Assembly (NCBI GenBank): GCA_021200775.1
Contig: JAJQGB010000009.1
Coordinates: 129,773-193,772, forward strand
Direction of reading: 5' to 3'
DNA length: 64,000 bases
From: Oscillospiraceae bacterium
GTDB taxonomy: Bacteria > Bacillota > Clostridia > Oscillospirales > Ruminococcaceae
Shown: in pieces, positions 45,073-53,310 of the stretch
Numbering within the stretch: position 1 is the stretch's first letter
How the letters are laid out: each line of letters opens with the position of its first letter
Translations under genes and position numbers: made by a program
Notes under the pieces: generated by a model
What the model was told of the DNA's origin: nothing
Seen by the model: the letters and a program-made list of their open reading frames with translations, nothing else
The model's database searches: none

Positions 45073-47172
45073 ATGGATATTTACAAGGATAAAACAAAGT
45101 CACCAGAAGAAAGAGCTAAAGATTTGGTTTCCAGACTTACCGTGTGGGAAAAGTGCGAACAGCTCAAATATGGCGCACCTGCTGTCGAAAGACTGGGGAT
45201 TCCTGCCTATAACTGGTGGTGCGAGGGTCTTCACGGCACTGCCCGTGCAGGCGTCGCAACCATGTTCCCGCAGGCAATCGGAATGGCGGCTTCTTTCGAT
45301 GAGGAGCTTTTGGGCGACATCTCAGAAGTCATTTCAACCGAGACAAGAGCCAAGTATAACGAGTATTCAAAGCTCGGCGACAGGGACATCTACAAGGGAC
45401 TGACTCTCTGGTCTCCCAACATCAACATTTTCCGTGACCCACGCTGGGGCAGAGGTCATGAAACCTATGGCGAGGACCCGTATCTCACATCCCGTCTCGG
45501 CTGTGCGTTCGTAAAGGGCATTCAGGGCGATGGAGAATATCTCCGTGCCGCCGCATGTGCCAAGCACTTTGCCGTCCATTCGGGACCGGAAGATTTGCGG
45601 CACGAGTTCAACGCAGTTGCGGACAAGAAGGATTTGGAGGAAACCTACCTTCCGGCATTTGAGGCTCTTGTAAAAGAAGCGGATGTCGAAGGCGTAATGG
45701 GCGCATATAACAGAACCAACGGCGAGCCCTGCTGTGGCAGTGAGTTCTTAAAGTCGACTCTCGACGAATGGGGCTTTGACGGCTACTTCACCTCCGACTG
45801 CTGGGCAATCCAGGACTTCCATCAGCACCACCACGTCACCGAAACTCCGGAGGAGTCTGCGGCTCTGGCACTCAAAAACGGCTGTGATGTCAACTGCGGA
45901 AGCGCCTACGTCCACCTCTACAAGGCTTATCAGGATGGACTTGTAACCGAAGAGGAGATTACCACCGCCTGCGAACATCTCTTCAGAACCCGGTTCCGCC
46001 TCGGCATGTTCGACGAGACAGAATTTGACAATCTAGGCTACATGGACGTCGAGACAAAAGAGCATCTTGCAGTCAGCAGACGTGCGGCAGAGTCAGCTTG
46101 CGTTCTTTTAAAGAACGACGGAATCCTTCCACTCGATGCTTCAAAGATTAATACAATCGGCGTAATAGGACCTAATGCCCAGAATATCGGCGCACTCCGT
46201 GGCAACTACTATGGCACAGCTTCGAGATACGAAACAATCCTTATGGGAATCCAGGACGCCTTCCCCGGAAGGGTTCTCTTCTCCGAAGGCTCCCACATGA
46301 TAAGAGACAAGGTCGAAGTTCTCGCATTCCCGGACGACAGAATCGCCGAAGCACAGGCAATCGCCGCTCATAGCGACGTCGTTGTTCTCTGTCTGGGACT
46401 CGATGAAAGCCTTGAAGGCGAGGAAGGCGACGCAAGTAACGCCTATGCTTCCGGAGACAAGAAGGATTTGCGGCTTCCTAAATCCCAGAAGCACCTTCTC
46501 CATGCGGTTCTTTCTCTCGGCAAGCCCACTATTGTAATTCTTGCAAGCGGCTCTTCCCTCAATATTGAAGACGACAGACCGAATGCACTCCTGCAGACGT
46601 TCTATCCCGGCTCAGAGGGCGGCAAGGCAGTTGCGGATATACTCTTCGGCAAGGTTTCTCCTTCCGGAAAGCTTCCCGTGACATTCTACAAGTCTGTCGA
46701 CGGTATGCCCGAGTTCACCGACTACTCTATGCGTGACAGAACCTATCGCTATGAGGATTTGTCGAAGGACAATGTCCTCTATCCCTTCGGTTATGGTCTC
46801 ACTTACTCTGATATCAAAGTTACCGATGTCAAGACCACTGTAGATGAAGAGGCAGTCCACGCAGAAGTAACTCTCACGAACTCTTCGGTTTCCGGTTCGG
46901 ACGCTTTGCAGGTCTACTTCAAGTCGAGCTCCCCGGACGCCGTCAGGAACCAGGCTCTCTGTGCTTTCAAGAAAGTCACACTCTCTGAGGGCAAGACAAA
47001 GACCGTTTCGCTTGACATCCCGCTTAAAAATCTCACCGTTGTCGACAACGACGGCAGGAGATATCTCGACAAGGACGCCGAGACGATCCTTTACTTCGGA
47101 ACTTCTCAGCCGGATGATTTGAGCGTTTCACTCACCGGCAAGACTCCCGTAGCAGTTAAGATTTCGCTTTAA
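45073..47172 (+). CDS. GH3 beta-xylosidase/beta-glucosidase
   Basis: This cytoplasmic exo-glycosidase has 699 residues, with no signal peptide. The N-terminal barrel has NWWCEGLHG, WSPNINIFRDPRWGRGHETYGEDP and the catalytic nucleophile Asp242 in YFTSDCWAIQDF. The second alpha/beta domain spans about 330-560 (VLCLGLDESLEGEEGDA, YPGSEGGKAVADIL). A fibronectin III-like domain ends the protein. The sequence pattern is closest to xylan beta-xylosidases of GH3, fitting the GH43 partner downstream, but beta-glucosidase activity cannot be excluded. Confidence 0.9.
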   Translation: MDIYKDKTKSPEERAKDLVSRLTVWEKCEQLKYGAPAVERLGIPAYNWWCEGLHGTARAGVATMFPQAIGMAASFDEELLGDISEVISTETRAKYNEYSKLGDRDIYKGLTLWSPNINIFRDPRWGRGHETYGEDPYLTSRLGCAFVKGIQGDGEYLRAAACAKHFAVHSGPEDLRHEFNAVADKKDLEETYLPAFEALVKEADVEGVMGAYNRTNGEPCCGSEFLKSTLDEWGFDGYFTSDCWAIQDFHQHHHVTETPEESAALALKNGCDVNCGSAYVHLYKAYQDGLVTEEEITTACEHLFRTRFRLGMFDETEFDNLGYMDVETKEHLAVSRRAAESACVLLKNDGILPLDASKINTIGVIGPNAQNIGALRGNYYGTASRYETILMGIQDAFPGRVLFSEGSHMIRDKVEVLAFPDDRIAEAQAIAAHSDVVVLCLGLDESLEGEEGDASNAYASGDKKDLRLPKSQKHLLHAVLSLGKPTIVILASGSSLNIEDDRPNALLQTFYPGSEGGKAVADILFGKVSPSGKLPVTFYKSVDGMPEFTDYSMRDRTYRYEDLSKDNVLYPFGYGLTYSDIKVTDVKTTVDEEAVHAEVTLTNSSVSGSDALQVYFKSSSPDAVRNQALCAFKKVTLSEGKTKTVSLDIPLKNLTVVDNDGRRYLDKDAETILYFGTSQPDDLSVSLTGKTPVAVKISL

Positions 47173-47183
47173 CCTAATATTCA

Positions 47184-47206
47184 GGCGCACCCCAATACGG
47201 TGCGCC
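47184..47206 (+). terminator. Hairpin between the GH3 and GH43 genes
   Basis: GGCGCACC at 47184-47191 pairs perfectly with GGTGCGCC at 47199-47206. A short T-containing tail follows (AATCTTTAC). It is a weak terminator or an mRNA stability element that may reduce GH43 expression relative to GH3. Confidence 0.55.
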
Positions 47207-47232
47207 AATCTTTACTTGGAGAATTATTTATT

Positions 47233-48696
47233 ATGAAAACCAAAAAAATTTGGGGAACAAACCCAATAATCAGCTGTGACATGCCCGACCCGGACGTAAT
47301 CAGAGTCGGCGACACCTACTACATGTGCTCCACCACCATGTACTATATGCCCGGTGGAGCCATCTTACGCTCCTATGACCTCATCAACTGGGAATTCTGC
47401 TCCCATATTTATGAGACTTTGGAGGACACTCCCCGTGAGAATCTCGACGGCGAGAACCACGCCTATGCAAACGGCATGTGGGCACCGTGCATAAGATACC
47501 ACGACGGCAAGTTTTATGTGATATTTATAGCCAACGACACCAGAAAGACCTATTGCTTTACCGCAGAGAATCCCGAGGGACCGTGGAGTAAAAGCTATAT
47601 CGATGGCTTCTATCACGACTGCTCGGTGCTCTTTGACGACGACGGCAGGGTCTACATCATGTATGGGCAAAGAAATATCCGGATAACAGAGCTCAAACCC
47701 GACCTGTCGGGACCGCTCGAAGGCGGCTTTGACAAGATAGTCATCCGTGACGCTCCCGGCGACTTCCTCGGCTACGAGGGCTCGCACTTCTATAAGATTA
47801 ACGGCAAATACTATACTTTCTTTATCCATGCCGCACAAGGCGAATGGCGGCGGATTGAAGCCGCCTATATGTCAGATAGCCTTGACGGCGAATGGACAGG
47901 CGGCGACGTCATCGACTATAAACTCCCTGACACGAACGGCGTTGCACAGGGCGGAATTGTCGACACTCCCGACGGCAGATGGTTCGGTGTCATATTCGCC
48001 GACCACGGAGCAGTCGGAAGAATTCCAAACCTGGTTCCCATGCATTTTGATGAAACCGGCTTCCCGGTATTTGATACTCCGTCGGAAATTGTCGAAAACA
48101 CTTCGACCAGACCGGATTATAAGTACTCGCCTATATTCGCCTCTGACGACTTTACTTCGGAAACCCTCAATCAGGCATGGGAATTTAACCACAATCCGAA
48201 GCCGGAATACTATTCCACCGGCAACGGCAGGTTTATCTTGACAACCGAGAAATTGTCGAACAGTGTCGAATTTGCCCGGAACACTCTCACCCAGCGTGCG
48301 AAATATCCCGAATGTGAAGCGTATGTAACTCTGGATGCAAGTGGGCTTAATGACGGCGACACCGCCGGGCTCACCATGCTTCAGTATCAGTACGGCATAA
48401 TTGGTCTTACGAAGGAGCAGGGGAGCACATATCTCGTGATGAAATCAAGGGACAAAACCTGCGCAAAAATCCTGTTCGATGAGAAAGTCACCATCGGCAT
48501 CAAAGGCAAATTCTCTCTAAACCATAGTGAAGTGAGCTTCATGTACTTAAAAGATGGCGAGTGGACAGACTTCGGTGAGGCTGTTTATCCGACATTTGAC
48601 CTGAGACATTTTGTCGGTTGCCGGATTGGGCTGTTCGCATATTCGATTGAGAAGACCGGAGGAACAGCTGAATTTTCGCACTTCGTTTATAAGTAA
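47233..48696 (+). CDS. GH43 beta-xylosidase/alpha-L-arabinofuranosidase
   Basis: This 487-residue cytoplasmic enzyme is five-bladed beta-propeller GH43. The catalytic residues are Asp19 in DMPDPDVI, Asp129 in YHDCSVLFDDDG and Glu182 in YEGSHFYK. Residues about 320-487 form the C-terminal concanavalin-like domain of beta-xylosidases, with the usual aromatic patches. The ATG at 47233 has GGAG upstream; an in-frame ATG at 47200 lies in the hairpin and lacks a ribosome site. With GH3 it would process xylo- or arabino-oligosaccharides. Confidence 0.91.
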   Translation: MKTKKIWGTNPIISCDMPDPDVIRVGDTYYMCSTTMYYMPGGAILRSYDLINWEFCSHIYETLEDTPRENLDGENHAYANGMWAPCIRYHDGKFYVIFIANDTRKTYCFTAENPEGPWSKSYIDGFYHDCSVLFDDDGRVYIMYGQRNIRITELKPDLSGPLEGGFDKIVIRDAPGDFLGYEGSHFYKINGKYYTFFIHAAQGEWRRIEAAYMSDSLDGEWTGGDVIDYKLPDTNGVAQGGIVDTPDGRWFGVIFADHGAVGRIPNLVPMHFDETGFPVFDTPSEIVENTSTRPDYKYSPIFASDDFTSETLNQAWEFNHNPKPEYYSTGNGRFILTTEKLSNSVEFARNTLTQRAKYPECEAYVTLDASGLNDGDTAGLTMLQYQYGIIGLTKEQGSTYLVMKSRDKTCAKILFDEKVTIGIKGKFSLNHSEVSFMYLKDGEWTDFGEAVYPTFDLRHFVGCRIGLFAYSIEKTGGTAEFSHFVYK

Positions 48697-48754
48697 AAAC
48701 GGGGTTGTCCTTTTGAAAGAAAACTGTTCAAACCGTGGAAAATGCCGATTCTGC

Positions 48755-48783
48755 TTGATAAAACGGTGCCGTTTTGCTATAAT
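48755..48783 (+). promoter_or_regulatory. adhE promoter containing a perfect palindrome
   Basis: TTGATA at 48755-48760 and TATAAT at 48778-48783 have a 17-base spacer. The spacer is occupied by AAAACGG-TG-CCGTTTT (48760-48775), a perfect palindrome, which is ideally placed for a repressor. The word differs from the Rex consensus TTGTGAA-N6-TTCACAA. Confidence 0.75.
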
Positions 48784-48860
48784 GATATTCGTAAAAATAT
48801 AATTCTACCGTGTGGTGGGCGTAAGCTCATCCTGCAAAAATACAATAGGAGGTATTTACC

Positions 48861-51527
48861 GTGAAGGCAACATCGGCAAAAACCGAAAGAACTCCCATCG
48901 AAAGCGTCGAAGCTCTTGAAGCAGCGATTGCTCGGGTAAGAAAGGCTCAGGAGATTTTTGCAACCTACACTCAGGAGCAGGTCGATAAGATTTTCCTTGC
49001 CGCCGCTACCGCCGCAAATCAGGCTAGACTTCCTTTAGCCAAGATGGCAGTAGAAGAGACCGGAATGGGCGTTGTTGAGGACAAGGTTATCAAGAACAAC
49101 TACGCCGCAGAGCATATCTACAATGCTTACAAGAACACCAAAACCTGCGGAGTCATCGAGGAGGACAAGGCTTACGGCACGAAGAAGATTGCCGAGCCAA
49201 TAGGAGTCGTTGCGGCAGTAATCCCCACGACAAATCCTACATCCACCGCAATTTTCAAGTGCTTGATTTGCTTGAAAACCAGAAATGCAATCATCATCAG
49301 CCCTCACCCGAGAGCTAAGAAGTGCACAGCTGAGGCGGCAAAGATAATTCTCGAAGCCGCAGTCAAGGCAGGCGCACCCGAGGGAATCATCGAGTGGATT
49401 GACACCCCGACCCTTGATATGACAACTCTTCTCATGAAGGAAGCTGACATCATCCTTGCAACCGGCGGACCGGGCATGGTTAAGTCGGCATATTCTTCCG
49501 GCAAGCCGGCACTGGGCGTAGGCGCCGGAAACACTCCTGCAATTATCGACAGCACCGCCGACATCAAGCTCGCAGTAAGCTCGATTATCCATTCAAAGAC
49601 CTTCGACAACGGCATGATTTGCGCTTCCGAACAGTCGGTAATAGTACTCAATGACATCTACGACGAAGTCAGAAAAGAATTTGCATACAGAGGTTGCTAC
49701 TTCCTTAACGACGAAGAGAAGGACAAAGTCAGAAGCACAATCATCATCAACGGCTCCGTCAATGCGAAGATTGTCGGACAGCCTGCTCCGAAGATTGCAG
49801 AAATCTGCGGAATCACCGTCCCCGAGGGCACGAAGATTCTTATCGGTGAGGTCGAGTCGGTCGACATCTCCGAAGAATTCGCTCACGAAAAGCTTTCACC
49901 GGTCTTGGCAATGTATCACGCAGAAAGCTTCGACGACGCAATCGGAAAGGCTGAGCATCTAATCGCAGACGGCGGCTTCGGACATACTTCGTCAGTATAC
50001 CTTGACGCAGTCACCGAGCGTGAGAAGATTGACAAGTTCGCTTCAAAGATGAAGACCTGCAGAATCCCTGTCAATACTCCCGCTTCCCATGGCGGTATCG
50101 GAGACCTCTATAACTTCAAGCTTTCGCCGTCACTGACCTTAGGTTGCGGCTCATGGGGCGGCAACAGCGTAAGTGAAAACGTAGGCGTAAAGCACCTTAT
50201 CAACATAAAGACAGTCGCTGAGAGGAGAGAGAATATGCTTTGGTTCCGTGCACCTGAGAAGGTCTACACCAAGAAGGGTTGCCTGCCGGTAGCTCTTGAC
50301 GAACTCAAATACGTCATGGGCAAGAAGCGTTGCTTCATCGTAACCGACTCCTTCCTCTATCACAGCGGCGTTACCAAGTCCATCACAGACAAATTGGACG
50401 AGCTTGGAATCGCTCACACAACCTTCTTCGATGTCGAGCCCGACCCGACTCTTGCAAGTGCAAAGGCAGGAGCTAAGGCAATGACCTCCTTCCAGCCCGA
50501 CTGCATCATCGCAATCGGCGGCGGCTCCGCTATGGATGCCGGCAAGATTATGTGGGTTCTCTATGAGCACCCCGAAGTCGACTTCATGGATATGGCTATG
50601 AGATTCATCGATATCCGCAAGCGTGTCTATACCTTCCCGAAGATGGGCGAAAAGGCTTACTTCATCGCTGTTCCGACATCAGCAGGTACCGGTTCCGAAG
50701 TAACTCCGTTCGCTGTTATCACTGACGAGACTACAGGAATCAAGTATCCGTTAGCTGACTATCAGTTACTTCCGAATATGGCAATCGTCGATATCGATTA
50801 TCATATGACAGCACCGAAGGGCTTGACTGCCGCTTCTGGTATTGACGCCGTAACCCATGCACTCGAAGCTTATGCTTCCGTTATGGCTACAGACTACACC
50901 GACAGCCTTGCAATCGGTGCATTGAAGACGATATTTGAGTATCTCCCGAGAGCTTACGACAACGGTCAGACCGACGAGGAAGCCCGTGAGAAGATGGCAA
51001 ATGCCGCAACTATGGCTGGTATGGCGTTCGCTAACGCATTCTTAGGCATCAGCCATTCTCTTGCTCACAAGCTCGGCGCTTATCATCATATCGCCCACGG
51101 CGTTGCAAATGCACTCGTAATCGAAGACGTAATGAGATATAACGCAAGCGAAGCGCCCCAGAAGATGGGAACCTTCTCCCAGTACGACCACCCGAACGCT
51201 TTGCACAGATATGCAGAGATTGCGGACGCACTGAATCTCGGCGGAAAGACGGACGAAGAGAAGCTTGAAAACCTCATCTCCGCTGTTCACGAGCTCAAAC
51301 ACCGTGTCGGAATCAAGGACACAATCGCTGAATACGGCGTTGATGAAAAGAAGTTCCTTGAAACCCTTGACGAGATGACCGAGTGTGCATTCGACGACCA
51401 GTGCACCGGTGCAAACCCGAGATATCCGTTAATCAGTGAACTCAAACAGATTTATCTTGACGCATACTACGGTGGAACCTTCACCGAGAAGGCTATGCCA
51501 ACGTGCATAAATGCACGGGCTGACTAA
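48861..51527 (+). CDS. adhE: Bifunctional acetaldehyde-CoA/alcohol dehydrogenase
   Basis: AdhE reduces acetyl-CoA to ethanol, regenerating NAD in fermentation. The 888 residues have an N-terminal aldehyde dehydrogenase domain (catalytic Cys in NGMICASEQS near residue 253) and a C-terminal iron-dependent alcohol dehydrogenase domain (AIGGGSAMDAGK, GISHSLAHKLGAYHHIAHG with the iron-binding His residues). The start is GTG 48861 with AGGAGG eight bases upstream. A leader of about 70 bases contains no obvious structure. Like other AdhE proteins it probably assembles into spirosomes. Confidence 0.96.
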   Translation: MKATSAKTERTPIESVEALEAAIARVRKAQEIFATYTQEQVDKIFLAAATAANQARLPLAKMAVEETGMGVVEDKVIKNNYAAEHIYNAYKNTKTCGVIEEDKAYGTKKIAEPIGVVAAVIPTTNPTSTAIFKCLICLKTRNAIIISPHPRAKKCTAEAAKIILEAAVKAGAPEGIIEWIDTPTLDMTTLLMKEADIILATGGPGMVKSAYSSGKPALGVGAGNTPAIIDSTADIKLAVSSIIHSKTFDNGMICASEQSVIVLNDIYDEVRKEFAYRGCYFLNDEEKDKVRSTIIINGSVNAKIVGQPAPKIAEICGITVPEGTKILIGEVESVDISEEFAHEKLSPVLAMYHAESFDDAIGKAEHLIADGGFGHTSSVYLDAVTEREKIDKFASKMKTCRIPVNTPASHGGIGDLYNFKLSPSLTLGCGSWGGNSVSENVGVKHLINIKTVAERRENMLWFRAPEKVYTKKGCLPVALDELKYVMGKKRCFIVTDSFLYHSGVTKSITDKLDELGIAHTTFFDVEPDPTLASAKAGAKAMTSFQPDCIIAIGGGSAMDAGKIMWVLYEHPEVDFMDMAMRFIDIRKRVYTFPKMGEKAYFIAVPTSAGTGSEVTPFAVITDETTGIKYPLADYQLLPNMAIVDIDYHMTAPKGLTAASGIDAVTHALEAYASVMATDYTDSLAIGALKTIFEYLPRAYDNGQTDEEAREKMANAATMAGMAFANAFLGISHSLAHKLGAYHHIAHGVANALVIEDVMRYNASEAPQKMGTFSQYDHPNALHRYAEIADALNLGGKTDEEKLENLISAVHELKHRVGIKDTIAEYGVDEKKFLETLDEMTECAFDDQCTGANPRYPLISELKQIYLDAYYGGTFTEKAMPTCINARAD

Positions 51528-51545
51528 CAGGAAGGAGTGACGATA

Positions 51546-52295
51546 ATGAATCTTGACAATGTTGTTTCCGTAAGAAAGACAAAAACAATCTACCGTGACG
51601 GCGACCGTTGTATCAAAATGTTCGAGCCCGGCTACTCAAAGGCTGATATCTTGAACGAAGCTCTCAACCAGGCAAGAGTAGAGGAAACCGGCTTTGACAT
51701 CCCCAAAATAATCGAGGTTACCACTCAGGACGGTCAGTGGGCAATCGTTTCAGAATTCATCGAGGGCGAGACCTTGCAGGATTTGATGGACTCTCGTCCC
51801 GAGAAGATGGACGAGTATCTTGAACTCTTCGTCGATTTGCAGATTAAGATGCACTCTCTGAAGAGCCCGAGCCTCAACAAGCTCAAAGACAAGATGAACC
51901 GCAAGATGGGCGAAGCCAACATCGACGCTACTACCCGTTACGAGCTGAGAATGAGACTCGAATCGATGCCGAACCACGACAAGCTTTGCCACGGCGACTT
52001 CAGACCCAGTAATATAATCATCGACAAGGACGGCGTTCCGCACGTCATCGACTGGTCTCACGCCACCCAGGGTAACGCTTCTGCCGATGTAGCAAGAACC
52101 TATCTTCTGTTCTGCCTGAAGGGCAACATGCCGCTTGCAAAGAAGTATCTCAATCTCTTCTGCAAGAAGTCAAACACCGCCCGCCAGTACGTCGAGAAGT
52201 GGATGCCTATTGTAGCCGCTTCCCAGTCGGTAAAGGGCAACGAAGCAGAGCGTGAGTTCCTGCTCTCTTGGGTAAACGTAGTCGAATACGAATAA
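51546..52295 (+). CDS. Aminoglycoside phosphotransferase-fold protein
   Basis: This 249-residue kinase-like protein has LCHGDFRPSNIIID (the Brenner-type HxDxxxxN motif, near residue 146) and HVIDWSHA, as in the APH/ChoK superfamily. VSEFIEGETLQDLM marks the N-lobe hinge. It resembles the TIGR02172 group, whose substrate is unknown, so resistance should not be assumed. The ATG at 51546 with GGAAGGAG eight bases before is preferred to GTG 51537. It is 18 bases after adhE and probably co-transcribed. Confidence 0.83.
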   Translation: MNLDNVVSVRKTKTIYRDGDRCIKMFEPGYSKADILNEALNQARVEETGFDIPKIIEVTTQDGQWAIVSEFIEGETLQDLMDSRPEKMDEYLELFVDLQIKMHSLKSPSLNKLKDKMNRKMGEANIDATTRYELRMRLESMPNHDKLCHGDFRPSNIIIDKDGVPHVIDWSHATQGNASADVARTYLLFCLKGNMPLAKKYLNLFCKKSNTARQYVEKWMPIVAASQSVKGNEAEREFLLSWVNVVEYE

Positions 52296-52317
52296 TTCTC
52301 AATTCGTGATTAAAATT

Positions 52318-52353
52318 AGCACGCTGTTGCATATAGCTTCAGCGTGCTTTTTA
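52318..52353 (+). terminator. Intrinsic terminator of the adhE operon
   Basis: AGCACGCTG at 52318-52326 pairs with CAGCGTGCT at 52340-52348, followed by T5. It also separates this operon from the convergent tmk gene. Confidence 0.88.
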
Positions 52354-52356
52354 TTT

Positions 52357-52974
52357 TCATTGTACATTATTTATCGCTTCGTAAACTCTTTCGGCAATCT
52401 CTTCGGGGTCGCCGACGGCGTTTACTATCTTTATATTGTGGTCGGGGAGCTTTGAGAAGACTTCAAAATATTTTTGGCGGGTGCGTTCTATCGTCTCTCG
52501 CTTCTCGTAAATCTCTCTTGAAGCCCTGCCAGATTCGATTCTACTATCGCAGACGTCGGAGGGAACATCAAGGAAAATGCAGACGTCCGGCTTTATTATA
52601 TCCGGGCAATTTAAGTTTGCATTCATCACCCAATCCAAATCGGTGTCCATGCCCTGATAGGCAAACGAAGAGTAGTAGTACCTGTCGGTGATGACGGTGA
52701 CGCCACTTTCAAGCATACACTTGATTCCGACACCAGGCGACTGGCAGTGGGCGATTCTGTCGGAAAGAAAGAGCCCTGCAAGCTCGGCGGGAGTTCTTTT
52801 CGTGAGCCCCGAAAGTGCGTCTCTTATGAGCCCTCCGGTCGTGAACTGTGTCGGTTCGCTTGTAAGATATACTTTCGTGCCTTCAGCTTCGAGCCGGGAA
52901 GCAAGCATCTTAATCTGTGTTCCTTTTCCGGAGCCGTCCAAGCCCTCAACGGCGATAAAAAGCGGCTTTTTCAT
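52357..52974 (-). CDS. tmk: Thymidylate kinase
   Basis: Tmk phosphorylates dTMP to dTDP. The 205-residue protein has the P-loop GLDGSGKGTQ (residues 13-22), the DRYYYSSFAYQG region near residue 96 and a lid region with RASREIYEKRE near residue 150. Length and motifs match the family. A TTGACT-17-TATAAT promoter lies upstream. The C-terminus ends NNVQ. Confidence 0.94.
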   Translation of the reverse strand: MKKPLFIAVEGLDGSGKGTQIKMLASRLEAEGTKVYLTSEPTQFTTGGLIRDALSGLTKRTPAELAGLFLSDRIAHCQSPGVGIKCMLESGVTVITDRYYYSSFAYQGMDTDLDWVMNANLNCPDIIKPDVCIFLDVPSDVCDSRIESGRASREIYEKRETIERTRQKYFEVFSKLPDHNIKIVNAVGDPEEIAERVYEAINNVQ

Positions 52975-53010
52975 AAAAAATCAGTCCTTGCGAATTTGTT
53001 TCTACCGGAT

Positions 53011-53044
53011 ATTATAACTGCTTTCGGGCTTTAAGTCAAGCCCG
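53011..53044 (-). promoter_or_regulatory. tmk promoter with overlapping palindrome
   Basis: On the minus strand TTGACT (53039-53034) and TATAAT (53016-53011) have a 17-base spacer. The palindrome CGGGCTT-TAAGTC-AAGCCCG (53025-53044) overlaps the -35 box, a position suited to a repressor. Confidence 0.65.
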
Positions 53045-53165
53045 CAGGGAGGATATTCGCCGATATAAATCTTTTATAAAAATCGACAATTGCGGCAATT
53101 ATGAAAATTCTGTCGGAAATCGCTCACAACATGTACAAAAAATTTCAGAAAACGCCGAAAAACGC

Positions 53166-53194
53166 TTGACAAATCGTATAAATGGGCATATAAT
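53166..53194 (+). promoter_or_regulatory. Consensus promoter of the GH2 gene
   Basis: TTGACA at 53166-53171 and TATAAT at 53189-53194 have a 17-base spacer, a perfect consensus match. The leader before the GH2 start is about 110 bases and includes a terminator. Confidence 0.88.
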
Positions 53195-53228
53195 CAAAAT
53201 ATATCAATGTGACAGGACATGTTAGGAG

Positions 53229-53271
53229 GGACGAGTTATTGTGAGAATTTTGCAATACTCTGTCCTTTTTT
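53229..53271 (+). terminator. Terminator within the GH2 leader (candidate attenuator)
   Basis: GGAC (53229-53232) pairs with GTCC (53262-53265), GAG (53233-53235) with CTC (53258-53260), and TATTG (53237-53241) with CAATA (53253-53257). Six T follow. It stands between the consensus promoter and the GH2 start, so GH2 expression must depend on read-through. Confidence 0.75.
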
Positions 53272-53276
53272 CGTGA
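53241..53276 (+). CDS. Candidate 11-residue leader peptide overlapping the attenuator
   Basis: AGGAGG at 53224-53229 is followed, after 11 bases, by GTG AGA ATT TTG CAA TAC TCT GTC CTT TTT TCG TGA. The peptide MRILQYSVLFS is encoded almost exactly over the loop, the 3' arm and the T tract of the attenuator hairpin. A ribosome translating or stalled here would unfold the terminator. No run of a single regulatory codon is present, so a translation-coupled rather than amino-acid-specific mechanism is more likely. Confidence 0.45.
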   Translation: MRILQYSVLFS

Positions 53277-53310
53277 CTGAGGTTATATAACAAGGAGGAA
53301 AATCTGTATT

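Noticed and set aside
51546-52295. Aminoglycoside resistance gene
   Set aside because: The fold is APH-like but the protein resembles the uncharacterised TIGR02172 group and lies in a housekeeping context; resistance cannot be claimed.
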